Position numbers and translations under genes: made by a program. Under the pieces are notes generated by a model. It was given only the letters and a program-made list of their open reading frames with translations, made no database searches and was not told the DNA's origin. Positions 45,062 through 56,128 of a stretch of DNA of 64,000 nt are shown here, one piece after another. Within the stretch, counting starts at the first letter, position 1. Each line of letters opens with the position of its first letter. Source of the stretch: Charina bottae (lineage: Eukaryota > Chordata > Lepidosauria > Squamata > Charinaidae); NCBI GenBank assembly GCA_023362775.1, contig JALMGJ010000003.1, positions 51,934,416 through 51,998,415 of the forward strand. The letters run 5' to 3'.

Positions 45062-48000
45062 TTAGTCATTTAGTCGTGTCCGACTCTTCGTGACCTCATG
45101 GACCATAGCATGCCAGGCCTTCCTGTCCTCCACTGTCACCCGGAGTTTACTGAAATTCATGTTCATTACATTGGTGATGCTATCTAACCATCTCATCCTC
45201 TGCCGTCCCCTTCTCCTTTTGCCCTCAGTCTTTCCCAGCATCAGGGTCTTTTCCAGTGAGTCCTCTCTTCGCATTAGGTGGCCAAAGTATTTGAGCTTCA
45301 GCTTCAGTATCTGTCCTTCCAATGAGCAGTCAGGGTTGATTTCCTTTAGGATTGACTGATTTGACCTCCTTGCAGTCCAAGGGACTCTTAAGAGTCTTCT
45401 CCAGCACCACAGTTTGAAAGCATCAATTCTTCGGCGCTCAGCCTTCCTTATGGTCCAACTCTCACAGCCATACATTACTACTGGGAAAACCATAGCTTTA
45501 ACTATACGGACGTTTGTTGGCAAGGTGATGTCTCTGCTTTTTAATATGCTGTCTAGGTTTGCCATAGCTTTCCTTCCAAGGAGCAAGCGTCTTTTAATTT
45601 CATGGCTGCAGTCACCGTCTGCGGTGATCTTGGAGCCCAAGAAAATAAAATCTGTCACTGCTTCCATTTCTTCCCCTTCTATTTGCCAGGAAGTGATGGG
45701 ACCAGATGCTATGACCTGAGTTTTTTTAATGTTGAGTTTCAAGCCAGCTTTTGCACTCTCCTCTTTCACCCTCATCAAGAGGCTCTTTAGTTCCTCTTCA
45801 CTTTCTGCCATTAGGGTGGTATCGTCTGCATATCTGAGGTTGTTGATATTTCTCCCGGCAATCTTAACTCCGGCTTGTGATTCATCCAGCCCAGCATTTC
45901 TCATGATGTACTCTGCATATAAGTTAAATAAGCAGGGTGATAATATACAGCCTTGTCGTACTCCTTTCCCAATTTTGAACCAGTCGGTTGTTCCATGTCC
46001 GGTTCTAACTGTTGCTTCTTGACCCGCATACAGGTTTCTCAGGAGACAAGTAAGGTGGTCTGGTACTCCCATCTCTTTAAGAATTTGCCACAGTTTGTTG
46101 TGATCCACACAATCAAAGGCTTTAGCATAGTCAATGAAGCAGAAGTAGATGTTTTTCTGGAACTCTCTTGCTTTTTCCATGATCCAGCGAATGTTGGCAA
46201 TCTGATCTCTAGTTCCTCTGCCTCTTCGAAACCCAGCTTGCACTTCTGGTAGTTCTCATTTCACATACTGCTGAAGCCTAGCTTGTAGGATTTTGAGCAT
46301 AACCTTGCTAGCATGTGAAATGAGCGCAATTGTACGGTAGTTTGAACATTCTTTGGCATTGCCTTTCTTTGGAATTGGAACGTAAACTGACCTTTTCCAA
46401 TCCTGTGGCCACTGTTGAGTTTTCCAAATTTGTTGGCATATTGAGTGCAGCACTTTAACAGCATCATCTTTTAGGATTTTAAATAGCTCAGCTGGGATAC
46501 TGTCTTCTCCACTAGCTTTGTTGTTAGTAATGCTTCCTAAGGCCCACTTGACTTCACTCTCTAGGATGTCCGGCTCAAGGTCAGTGACCACACCATCGTA
46601 TTTATCAGGGATATTAAGATCTTTCTTGTATAGTTCTTCTGTGTATTCTTGCCACCTCTTCTTAATCTCTTCTGCTTCTGTTAGGTCCCTGCCTTTTTTG
46701 TCCTTTATCATGCCCATCTTTGCACAAAACGTTCCCTTGATATCTCCAATTTTCTTGAAGAGATCTCTAGTCTTCCCCATTCTATTGTTTTCCTCGATTT
46801 CTTTGCATTGTTCATTTAAGAAGGCCTTCTTATCTCTCCTTGCTATTCTCTGGAATTCTGCATTCAGTTGGTTATATCTTTCCCTTTCTCCCTTGCCTTT
46901 TGCTTCCCTTCTTTCCTCAGCTATTTGTAAAGCCTCATCAGTCAGCCACTTTGCTTTCTTGCATTTCTTTTTCTTTGGGATGGTTTTAGTTGCTGCCTCC
47001 TGTACAATGTTACGAACCTCCATCCATAGTTCTTCAGGCACTCTGTCTACCAGATCTAATCCTTTAAATCTATTCCTCACCTCCACTGTATATTCATAAG
47101 GGATATGATTTAGGTCATACCTGAGTGGTCTAGTGGTTTTCTCTACGTTCTTCAATTTAAGCCTAAATTTTGCGATAAGAAGCTCATGATCTGAGCCACA
47201 GTCAGCTCCAGGTCTTGTTTTTGCTGATTGTATAGAGCTTCTCCATCTTTGGCTGCAAAGTATATAATCAATCTGATTTCGGTATTGACCATCTGGTGAT
47301 GTCCATGTGTAGAGTCGTCTCTTGTGTTGTTGGAAAAGAGTGTTTGCTATGACCAGCGTGTTCTCTTGACAAAACTCTATTAGCCTTTGCCCTGCTTCAT
47401 TTTGTACTCCAAGGCCGAACTTGCCTGTTATTCCGGTTATTTTTTGACTTCCTACTTTAGCATTCCAGTCGCCTATGATGAAAAGGACATCTTTTTTTGG
47501 TGTTAGTTGTAGGTGTTGTAGGTCTTCATAGAACCGGTCAACTTCAGCTTCTTCGGCATCAGTGGTTGGGGCATAGACTTGGATCACTGTGATGTTGAAT
47601 GGTTTGCCTTGGATTCGAACTGAAAGCATTCTGTCGTTTTTGAGGTTGTACCCCAGTACTGCCTTTCCCACTCTTTTATTGACTATGAGAGCTACTCCAT
47701 TTCTTCTAAGGGATTCTTGCCCACAGTAGTATATATAATGGTCTCCTGAATTAAATTCGCCCATTCCTGTCCATTTTAGTTCGCTGATTCCCAATATGTC
47801 GATGTTCAATCTTGTCATCTCATGTTTGACCACATCCAGCTTACCTTGATTCATTGATCTTACATTCCAGGTTCCTATGCAATATTGTTCTTTACAGCAT
47901 CGGACTTTCCTTCCACTTCCAGACACATCCACAACTGAGCGTCCTTTCAGCTTTGGCCCAGCCGCTTCACTCTTTCTGGAGCTACTCAGAATTGCCCTCC

Positions 48001-48241
48001 GCTCTTCCCCAGTAGCATATTGTACCCCTTCTTACCTGAGGGGCTCATCTTCCGGCGTCATATCTTTTAGCCTTTTTGTACTGTCCATGGGTTTTCTTGG
48101 CAAGGATACTGGAGTGGTTTGCCATTCCCTCCTCCAGTGGACCACGTTTTGTCAGAACTCTCCGTCATGACCTGTCCGTCTTGACCTGACTTCATTGAGT
48201 TACACAAGCCCCTTCACCATGACAAGTCAGTGATCCATGAA
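45050..48241 (-). mobile_element. Near-complete BovB (RTE) LINE, subfamily B
   Basis: It is about 3.2 kb. The 5' end, near 48241 on the minus strand, has CTTGTCATGGTGAAGGGGCT and CCACTCCAGTATCCTTGCC, counterparts of the 39.6-kb copy's 5' region. It abuts a GAT microsatellite at 48242, which is the tail of a minus-strand L2. The 3' end is AGTCGGACACGACTAAATGA followed by AAC repeats. Simple repeats on both sides prevent a TSD call. Confidence 0.93.
45062..47932 (-). pseudogene. BovB ORF2, endonuclease-RT, single internal stop
   Basis: One continuous minus-strand frame of about 957 codons from the ATG at 47930-47932, with a single TGA at 46256-46258 between YVK and ELPEVQAGF. The upstream part has GTWNVRSMNQGKLD, ISELKWTGMG (endonuclease Glu), QVYAPTTDAEE, IGDWNAKVG and SDHELLIAKF, so all endonuclease blocks are present. 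The RT blocks are YRTIALISHASKVMLKIL before the stop, and IDYAKAFDCVDH, GVRQGCILSPCLFNLYAE and YADDTTLMAES after it. The C-terminal zone ends SFMRRED-like: GHLMRREDSLEKTLMLGK and NMNFSKLRVTVEDRKAW. It is the most intact LINE coding region in the window. Confidence 0.95.
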
Positions 48242-48245
48242 GGTG

Positions 48246-48277
<32 letters not shown>

Positions 48278-48292
48278 GATGATGATGATGAT
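48242..48292. repeat. (GAT)n microsatellite
   Basis: About 16 GAT/ATG units with one GGT interruption, lying between the BovB 5' end and an L2 3' end. On the minus strand it is (ATC)n downstream of the L2 terminus, as also seen at 5000-5040. Confidence 0.93.
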
Positions 48293-48360
48293 TATAGAAA
48301 TTTATACAGTCCCCCAACTCACTCACAGTGACTCTGGGTGGCTTACAGAAATCATTTAGT
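48293..48360 (-). repeat. L2 LINE 3' terminus
   Basis: On the minus strand: TGTAAGCCACCCAGAGTCAC, then GTGAGTTGGGGGACTGTATA and AATTTCTATA, running into (ATC)n. It is the same kind of terminus as at 5041-5094. No coding part is visible. Confidence 0.72.
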
Positions 48361-50994
48361 AGCAAAGATTACAAAACACAGAACCTCCCTCAGACAACCA
48401 TGTATAATAATGGAAGGTTAGAGCTGACATGTTGGCCTGCAATAAATGGGCCTGAGGGTTATTGGAGTTTTAGACCAACACATCTGGAGGGCACCTGGAT
48501 GGGGAAGGCTGTTTTAAAGTACTGTTCTCAGCATGATTCTATAGAAGCATTCCAGAAGATATATTTTTCTAAAATTTTAGGAGATTCGCTATCCATGAAA
48601 CCCCTCCATAAAGAGCATATGAGAGGTCAACATTTTTTCCATGGTTTGCCCTGATTTTTTAAAAATAAAATAAATACCCAATGTAGGGGAAGGAACAAGC
48701 TGGAGAAAGACTATATGGTTGGAAGATTGCTTTAACCTTTGCCCCTGCTGTGATGCAAATCTGAGCAAGATGCCAGTGACTTCTTATTTGCCTTGATGCC
48801 AATAGGAGCTTTTCTCTCATTCAAAATGTCACATCCTCTTCCCCACAAGATCAGCCTCATGACTTTTTAAGAAAATATTAGGGGAAATGTCTGAAATATT
48901 CTTTACAACAAATAGATGCTTAGCCCTGACATAAATTGAAGGATGCACAATGCTCTTCTCCACATACAATGTACGTGTAGCTGGGTGACCCCTAGATAAA
49001 CAAATGTAGAGTTTTAAAGGAAAGAAAAATCTTTACCTATAGCAGTATGAACTTGTTGCAAACCAACCAGTTATTATTTTAATTTGTTCTTGATTTTTAT
49101 GTTTGACTACTCCCTGTGCAAAGCCTTCAATGAACCATTTTATTCTCTCTTATCCTAGAATAAATATGATCAGTTTGGGTATCCAGTAACACATCTAGAT
49201 AAATATGTCTTAGCTGCACTTGACCATATTTAAATTACCCAGGATTTGCATCCTGGGATGAAATACACTTCAAACCATTAAGAAAGATTATTGCTGCTTT
49301 GCAGCTTAACTGATTTACTACACTTTGAGGGACAACCCCCATTTCTTTGGCCTTTTGCAATTCTGCCAAGGTTCTCTTTCTTGCATTTTCAGACTTGGCA
49401 GCTCTTTCAACATATTGCAGATCTGTTATATTACTTGTGTTACAAAGAATTCTAAAGTGGGATGAGATTTACAGCTAAGTGCACACAAGAAAACATCAAT
49501 ACTGCAGACATTTATGGGTAAGGAAAGGAATACCGCACACAACTCAAAAAGGTTCTTCTTTCCACATGTACTCCGCCTGATACAAGGGGGGGTGAGAAAG
49601 CAACCTATTGTAAACTGCTGAATAGGACTTTCTTCATTCATTTCATGCAGAATAAACCATACTGAAAAAAATATCCCTGGAATAAGTGCTTTCCCTTTAA
49701 ACCCAGTTAATAAATATCAAGTACAAAAGAGGTCCAAATCTTCAAACCCAGCCAATATATTATAGCAGGAATGGCAAATCTGTAGAACTCCAGATGTTTC
49801 TGAATAACAGTGACCAGAATCTGGTTATGCAGGTCCTCAATCTATCAAGTGCGTAAAAGGGATATATCAGCCAGTCTTATACAATGGCAGTTCATGGTCT
49901 AGCATGCCCAATGGTGTCTACAATTCTTTCGGACAGCCTTTTCCAATTGGTCGCCTGTAGCTTTGGCTATACTGGCTAGAAGTAGTGGGAATTATGGTCG
50001 GTCCCAACATATATGGAGAGAGTGTGCCCTGTTCCCAGGCTCACAAAATATATATAAGAGAATCAGAGGGAAAGGGAGATCAGTATTTCAAGAACAGAAC
50101 AAAACAGGGAATCAAAAGCTAGGATTCACATGCAGTCAGGGCCAACCCTTAAGCATAATGGAACAATTGTTTTGTATGGCAGATAAGGATAGGTAGTACA
50201 TTGGAGCCAAGTTCTTACTCATTGCCCTCCTGATCCACTGTCCAGAGTATTTTCTGCAGAGACAACCTTCTTTGAGGATTCACAGATTTGATATGAGATG
50301 GTTATGACATCTACCTGGACAGGCAACTCCCAAAAGCATTTCATAGAATGCCAATGTAAGGAGTCTTCTAGTGTGGCTGGCCAGAGGATAACTGGCCACT
50401 AAGGATGAGTTGCCACCTGGAAGGGGTTCCTGGGAAGTAGTATATGGAGAAGCAGTGAATTTTCCTCCTGACTCTGAGAATAGATCTTTCTCCCACTTCA
50501 GATACTGTGTTCCCTTGGTGTATTCCAGTATGGAGTTCACATCGAGCAGGTCTTCCCTTTTAATGTTCGTGAATAGCAGATGGGTTCTGCATAAAGCCAG
50601 AAGCTTTCTGGTCTCTGAACAACTGCTCATAGTTGTGTTCTCTGTGGCAGGCAGAATGAAGTCAGCTGTCTTTGGCTGTCCTTCTCTGGCCAATTGAAGG
50701 GGCCAGGTTGATCCTCCTTTGCTGTTATGTTGATCATGAAGGACAAGAATAGAGCCTCCATTTGGTCCTATGCAGTCTTGCTGATGGATGAGGTCCCAAT
50801 CACATTATAGTGTCATCATTTTTTAAGTCCTGTAAAATACAAGAGAAGTCATGACTCTTTTCCCTTCTCTGTGCTGTTAGTGACAATGGAAGCTGTTCTT
50901 CCCATTTAACTTTTACGTGGGAATGGTGATATGAGGAAAGTGACTGGGATCTGAAGAATCTCTCATCCCGTTATATACTAGTCTGAATCAAGAT
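48361..50994. other. Mostly unassigned; MITE-like trace at 48460-48512
   Basis: TTTTAGACCAACACATCTGG and GGGCACCTGGATGGGGAAGG resemble one half of a hAT-like MITE (also near 9580 and 61490). The remaining 2.4 kb shows no TE motif. Confidence 0.4.
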
Positions 50995-51072
50995 CATCTT
51001 TCTATTTAAGACTAAAAGCAAGAAGCTGCACACCATCTTTCTATTTAAGACTAAAAGCAAGAAGCTGCACAC
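50995..51072. repeat. Perfect 39-bp tandem duplication
   Basis: Two identical 39-bp units lie at 50995-51033 and 51034-51072, starting CATCTTTCTATTTAAG and ending AGAAGCTGCACAC. No third unit is present. Confidence 0.97.
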
Positions 51073-51099
51073 TGTCAATTAATGACTTGAGATAAGGCA

Positions 51100-51394
51100 G
51101 CAGAAGAGCAGGAATTAATCAGGTAAGCATTTAACATTTGCTTCCAGTTTATAGTACCAGTTATAGCTTTCTTATAGAGTTCTAGCCAATCTTTCTTGCA
51201 ATACTGTGCTAGGGCCCTCAATGTTCTTTTAAGTCCAATAGGGGTTCTTGAAAGTATTGCTGCATCAACTTTATAGAGTAGAACATAAATGTGTCTTCCA
51301 GCAAGTTTGGGGGAGTGAAACTGCTGTGGAGATGGAGTTAATATGGAGATGGCTAGCACCTTAGATTATCCCTGGATAATCTTCTTTTTACTTA
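51100..51394 (-). pseudogene. LINE RT fragment, downstream half
   Basis: Minus-strand translation gives VDAAILSRTPIGLKRTLRAL followed by AQYCKKDWLEL. This is the RT catalytic region (a decayed YADDAAILS) and following helix of a LINE found in reptiles. It continues the fragment at 51617-52290 and is separated from it by an inserted L2-type 3' end. Confidence 0.68.
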
Positions 51395-51560
51395 AGAAGA
51401 ACTTAGAAGATCCCGTCATTGGATTTTATTATATTTTTTACATTTTAAATTGTTATTTAATTTGTATTTTATTCTATTTATAATTGTACATTGTTGATTA
51501 TATTTTGTTGTAAACCACCCAGAGTCCCCCTTGGGGGAGTTGGGCAGTGATAAACTTGAT

Positions 51561-51616
<56 letters not shown>
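51395..51616 (+). repeat. L2/CR1-group 3' end with (GATA)n, inserted in a LINE
   Basis: T-rich 3' UTR, then AAACCACCCAGAGTCCCC, TTGGGGGAGTTGGGCAGTGA and TAAACTTGATTA, followed by about 14 GATA units to 51616. It splits the minus-strand LINE RT. No TSD could be fixed. Confidence 0.8.
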
Positions 51617-51617
<1 letters not shown>

Positions 51618-52290
51618 GTTGAATAAGATAAGAGTGGGGCTAATATGCAGCCTTGTTTGATGCCTTTCTCAGTTTCAATAGCATTGGTGAGATGGCACAG
51701 GGGGCTACATTTTATTTTGAGTGATGTGCCTTCATGTACAGTATGTATTAAATGAAGTAGACAGTGATCAGTCAAGGAGGCCCCCCACTTCTTCCACCAT
51801 TGTGCTGAGGATATGGAGTCAAGCACTGGTTTGAAATCTATGAAAGCAACGAAGATGGAGGCTATGTTGCAGGAGGAATATTTTTCAATGAGATGCTGGA
51901 GTACAAAGCACTGACTGATGGTGGACCGGCCTCCTCTAAAGCCAGCCTGCTCCTCTGCAAGCAGGTTCTCTTGTTCCAGCCAGTCCTTGAATTTCCATTG
52001 TAGCCATCTTACATAGAGTTTGCTAATAGTTTCGAGGAGGCTGATAGGTCTATAATTATCAGGATTATCCTTTTATATCCATTTTATATATAGTGACAAT
52101 GATCACAAGCCCCTCAAACCTTGGGGACTCAGCCAAAGGTGTCAATGTAGGGAAAGAACGAGGCCAGAGGAGATTGTTTTTAATGGTCTCCAGAGTGGTT
52201 AGGCCTTCCCCTGAAAGATTAGAGTTTAGATATGTTGCAACTACTGTAGAATGGGACAGCTTTACATTTTCTATACCATTGAACATTGTA
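51617..52290 (-). pseudogene. LINE RT fragment, upstream half, clade uncertain
   Basis: In shifting minus-strand frames it encodes VTIYKMDIKG, then NYRPISLLETISKLYVRWL, LLAEEQAGFRGGRSTISQ, FVAFIDFKPVLDSIS (an RT block with its aspartate), WGASLTDHCLLHLIHTVHEG and GIKQGCILAPLL (the GVKQGC block). It differs from L2, BovB and L1. It is related to a LINE common in reptile genomes whose clade I cannot name from memory. Confidence 0.7.
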
Positions 52291-53744
52291 ACATGAACTT
52301 ATGATATGTAGTATGTACTGTATAATAGATACGTCGTTTTGCTTTGCTTTTCTCTTGTAATTCACACACAGCACATAGATGTCCTCCACTAGTTGTAATA
52401 TCCTTCAGCATAATTAAATTAAACCATATGTTTTCAATGCCATTGACAGTTTAACTCATCTCCTGACTTAAAGATGGGTAATATCCAAGTCTTATAAACT
52501 GTTATACTTTTCTGCCATATGTTATCTTTGTTCATTTCCTTTCCTTTATTGCAGTTCTTTATATTTAATGGTCGTATTGGGCTAATTGTTTAACACTGTG
52601 ATTAAGATACTGTACTCTATCATTCCACTAATCTCTACTGATAAGTTATATTTTAATGGGTAAGCAAATTCATACTGCAGTCTTTAACCACTTAACTGGA
52701 CATTAAACCTGGGAAGTCCATGAGAATTACTTCTGAATAAACACACAGCCAATATATGTATTCCTTATTTTTCACATTATTCTCTAACTGGGGTGTGTCT
52801 GTCTGTGTGTGTGTGTGTATGAATGATGAGGAAATGCCACTTTTGGTGGTAAACTCTAGTATTGTAATTACTTATCTGGATTTGACTTAAACAAGTATCA
52901 GCTTAGTTTCACAATTACTCAGCAATATTATCATCTTATTACTATTCCCACCTTCATAGAATCTTCACATTTTGTTTCTTTTCTTATCCCCCCCCCCATC
53001 ATTATCAAATGGAACCATTTTTCAGTCATCCATTAAAAGTAGAATTTCCTGCATGATTTCTATAATTTCTATATTTCCATTGGCTTTAAAAGATTAATCA
53101 TATTCTAGCTTACTGATAAAGTGATGCATTCCTCCCTGCTAACAACATGTAGAGTTGAGGTTCCTTTTTATTTAGTAAGACAGCTCTGATTCTTATTAAA
53201 AGATCAGAGAAGACAGATTTCATTTTAGGATAATTGAGTACAGTAGATTCAGAAAATGTTTCATTAAGTGGGACAATTATTTTTGCTGGCCTGCTTGAAA
53301 ATTTTGCATGCACTGCAGATATGTATCAGTGTTAAATTGGTCAAAGCAAGACAGTTTACATCCTAAGCAATGGGAAAGAAATATTGGAGAAGCCAGTCAT
53401 ACATCCTAGAAGAAATAACCGCTGCTGAAAGATACTCATAGATCATTTCTGTTGTGACCTACTATAGACCTTGCAGACAATCTACTGCCCTTATTCCATA
53501 GTGTAATCATGTGTATCTTTTAATAATGATTTTTTTAATGTGTAAATGAGTGGAGTTGCAGATTTCTTCAGCTTTTCATGAAGCTCACTTTTCCTGGTGA
53601 AAGTTGCTATATCAGTCAAACAATTTTCATGAGAATCCTATTTCTGGCTATACTTTAAATTTCCTCCATCTTCTTACTTATTTTTGTATGTGCTTAATCT
53701 ATTTTTTGTTAGCTCCACAGTACAAAAAAGACAAGGGTTCTAGT
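52291..53744. other. No recognised feature
   Basis: AT-rich; short GT repeat at 52801-52820 and a C run at 52989-52997. No TE motif. Confidence 0.4.
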
Positions 53745-54085
53745 TTTCTTTCAACCATGGAAGTTCACTGGGTGACTTTGGGTCGGCCGCTCAAAGCCAA
53801 CCTACTGTACCTCACAGAGTTGTGCAGAAAAATAGGAGGAGGAAACACTACACACTGTATGCTACTTTGAGGTCTTCTATGAAAAGTGGGATATAAATCT
53901 AACCAAAAAATAAATATCCACCAATAAATAAAATAAATGAAATCTCTCTCAGCCCAACTCACCTCACAGGGTTGTTGTTGTGGGGGGAAAAAGAGGAGGA
54001 AGGAGTATGAGGTATGTTTGCCGCCTTGAGTTATTTATAAAAATAATAAAGGCGGGATATAAAATAAATAAATAAATAAACCCAA
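53745..54085 (+). repeat. tRNA-SINE-like bodies with LINE-like tails (two in tandem)
   Basis: The first part (53765-53932) has CTGGGTGACTTTGGGTC, then CTCACAGAGTTGTGCAG and GGGATATAAATCTAACC with an AAT-rich end. The second (53945-54085) has AACTCACCTCACAGGGTTG, CCGCCTTGAGTTATTTATAA, GGCGGGATATAAAATAAAT and a long TAAA tail. Both resemble the body and tail of vertebrate tRNA-SINEs paired with CR1/L2-type LINEs. Heads are missing or decayed. Confidence 0.55.
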
Positions 54086-54339
54086 GCAGCCGCATCAAAA
54101 GAGAGAGTGAATATGTCATAAGACAATGAGCTATTTACATTTTAAAGCCCCTGATCTATCCCCAAGCGTGGGCCAATCTGCTTTGTTTCAGCAAGCAGCT
54201 CCTAAAAAAAAGGTATGTTTCTCATCTGGGCAGCTTTTTTGGGGGAAAACATGAATTATGAAATTGAAAATATATCAGTAAGATTTTAAGAGCTGCCGTG
54301 CTTATCCAAATGACAGTTTCCTGAATGGGCTATACAATG

Positions 54340-54516
54340 GCTGATCTTGGCTATTCTGCTTCTGTTGATTTCATTATTCTATTATTTGGTTCATTGATTC
54401 TGGAAGTTTTTGTCTTTGTTTTTCCTCCTTTTGTTTTCATGCTTGTATACAGTTGTAAGCCAACCAAAGTTGCTTTGCAAGTAGTCAGCCATATAAAATA
54501 GACAGACAAACAGAGA
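54340..54516 (+). repeat. L2-group LINE 3' end
   Basis: T-rich 3' UTR followed by TTGTAAGCCAACCAAAGTTG, CAAGTAGTCAGCCATATAAA and a GACAGACAAACA tail. This matches the layout of the L2 terminus at 39301 (GCCACCCAGAGTCACTTG...GTGGCCATATAAA). Part of this terminus (from 54467) also occurs in inverse orientation in the insertion at 33.4 kb. Confidence 0.65.
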
Positions 54517-54590
54517 TGCAACTGTAAGTCTGAAACAGATTTCTCTGAGCAAAAAACCAACATTGAGTGGTTGCTTACAGTACAGGTTGC
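54467..54590. repeat. BovB 3' flank shared with 33728-33851
   Basis: 124 bp lying directly 3' of the minus-strand BovB. It matches 33728-33851 in inverse orientation with about three substitutions. It covers the end of the L2 3' terminus and about 75 bp of other sequence. Here it is continuous with a longer L2 3' end on its left, so this locus looks like the original context. Confidence 0.93.
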
Positions 54591-55116
54591 TTTGTTGTTG
54601 TTGTTCAGTTGTTAAGTCGTGTCCGACTCTTCGTGAGCCCATGGACCATAGCATGCCAGGCCTTCCTGTCCTCCACTGTCTCCCGGAGTTTACTCAAAGT
54701 CATGTTTGTTACATCGGTGATACTATCTAACCATCTCATCCTCTGCCGTCCCCTTCTCCTTTTGCCCTCAGTCTTTCCCAGCATCAGGGTCTTTTCCAGT
54801 GAGTCCTCTCTTCGCATTAGGTGGCCAAAGTATTTGAGCTTCAGCTTCAGTATCTGTCCTTCCAATGAGCAGTCAGGGTTGATTTCCTTTAGGATTGACT
54901 GATTTGACCTCCTTGCAGTCCAAGGGACTCTTAAGAGTCTTCTCCAGCACCACAGTTTGAAAGCATCAATTCTTCGGCGCTCAGCCTTCCTTATGGTCCA
55001 ACTCTCACAGCCATACACTACTACTGGGAAAACCATAGCTTTAATTATACGGACCTTTGTTGGCAAGGTGATGTCTCTGCTTTTTACTATGCTGTCTAGG
55101 TTTGCCATAGCTTTCC
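54591..55116 (-). pseudogene. BovB 3' fragment, subfamily B
   Basis: Minus-strand translation gives KAMANLDSIVKSRDITLPTK, VVVYGCESWTIRKAERRRID, EGQILKLKLKYFGHLMRRED and SITDVTNMTLSKLRETVED. The frame is open over 175 codons. It ends in CGACTTAACAACTGAACAAC. The 5' truncation falls at GCTTTCC (55116). It shares with the 33.4-kb copy the variants GATAGTATCACC and CATGGGCTCACG, where the 5-kb and 45-kb copies differ. I could not find a TSD. Confidence 0.93.
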
Positions 55117-55400
55117 GAGACCCCAAATTCATCCTATAAAGTGCTTCTATACACGGTTCTTTTCATATCTTATTTCTACATTGCCATGGCATCTGTATTT
55201 CTGTCATCCAATTCCCATGTCCTCTTCCAGCCACAATAAACCATTTGGGAAAGGACTGAGGATGAATTCATTTTTTTTGCTACTTAATACAAAATTTATA
55301 CTTGAATTAAAATGCAAATGAAACATTGTCATTCTTTGAAATTCATACCTCTCCAATTTATTCTGTGTCATTCTGAATTCCTATTTTAGTGAAAATAACG
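55117..55400. other. No recognised feature
   Basis: AT-rich sequence between BovB and the L1 tail. Confidence 0.35.
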
Positions 55401-56126
55401 TAAAATGCAGTTGTGTAAATTTATTTATTTATTTATTTATTATAATTCCAAGAACAAAGAAGGAAGGAAAAGGAACAAAATTGATACAAATAGACATTTA
55501 AAAGACTATAGAGAATAAAGGAAGGAACAAAATAGAAGCAATAGAAGCAATAGAATATGGGTAGATAGCCAACAAACCATGAATAACCAGCAGTTCAAAA
55601 ATATCACATGACTAATATATTCTAATACACCATTAACAACCTAGAGTACCATAAGACATTTCACACCCAATTTCTAGTCAAGAGATGTCTCAACTGAACT
55701 GTATAAATATTTGGTTAAGACAATTGCATTCAAAGAAGAAAAAGAAAAGCTATAAATAGTAAGCAATATATTAAAATAATACTGTAAAGAATGTGTAGGC
55801 TATATGCCCAATTAAAATGTAAACTCTAGAACCCAGATATGGAGTGAGGCACAGTTTCATGTATAGAATTGTAGTCCAGAAATGGTTTCCAAAAAGATTA
55901 AACTGTACATCAGATTTACTTTTTCAATATGAAGTTTTTCTAGACATCGAAGCAAATTCCCAGAGTTTAATTCACCATTCTGCCATAGACAGGATCAGAA
56001 ATCTTTTCCAATAAAAAGTATATAAAATCCGTTCAGCTGTTATCATATATAATGGCAGTTTCGTATATTTTGAAGGAAAGTGTAGATTGGTGAAGCTTAG
56101 TAAAATATCTAAGGTTGAAATGGAAT
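55401..56126 (-). pseudogene. L1 LINE ORF2 end and 3' UTR (split by a MITE)
   Basis: It is the minus-strand continuation of the L1 at 56488-56880. Traces of the L1 C-terminal end such as VQFNLFWKPFLDY-like sequence occur near 55890 in shifting frames. The element ends in an AAATAAATAAAT tail (TTTATTTATT at 55419-55441). It is heavily decayed. Confidence 0.55.
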
Positions 56127-56128
56127 TA

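Noticed and set aside
45050..48241. TSD for the 45-48 kb BovB
   Set aside because: Both edges lie in trinucleotide repeats of different composition, so no duplication can be called honestly.
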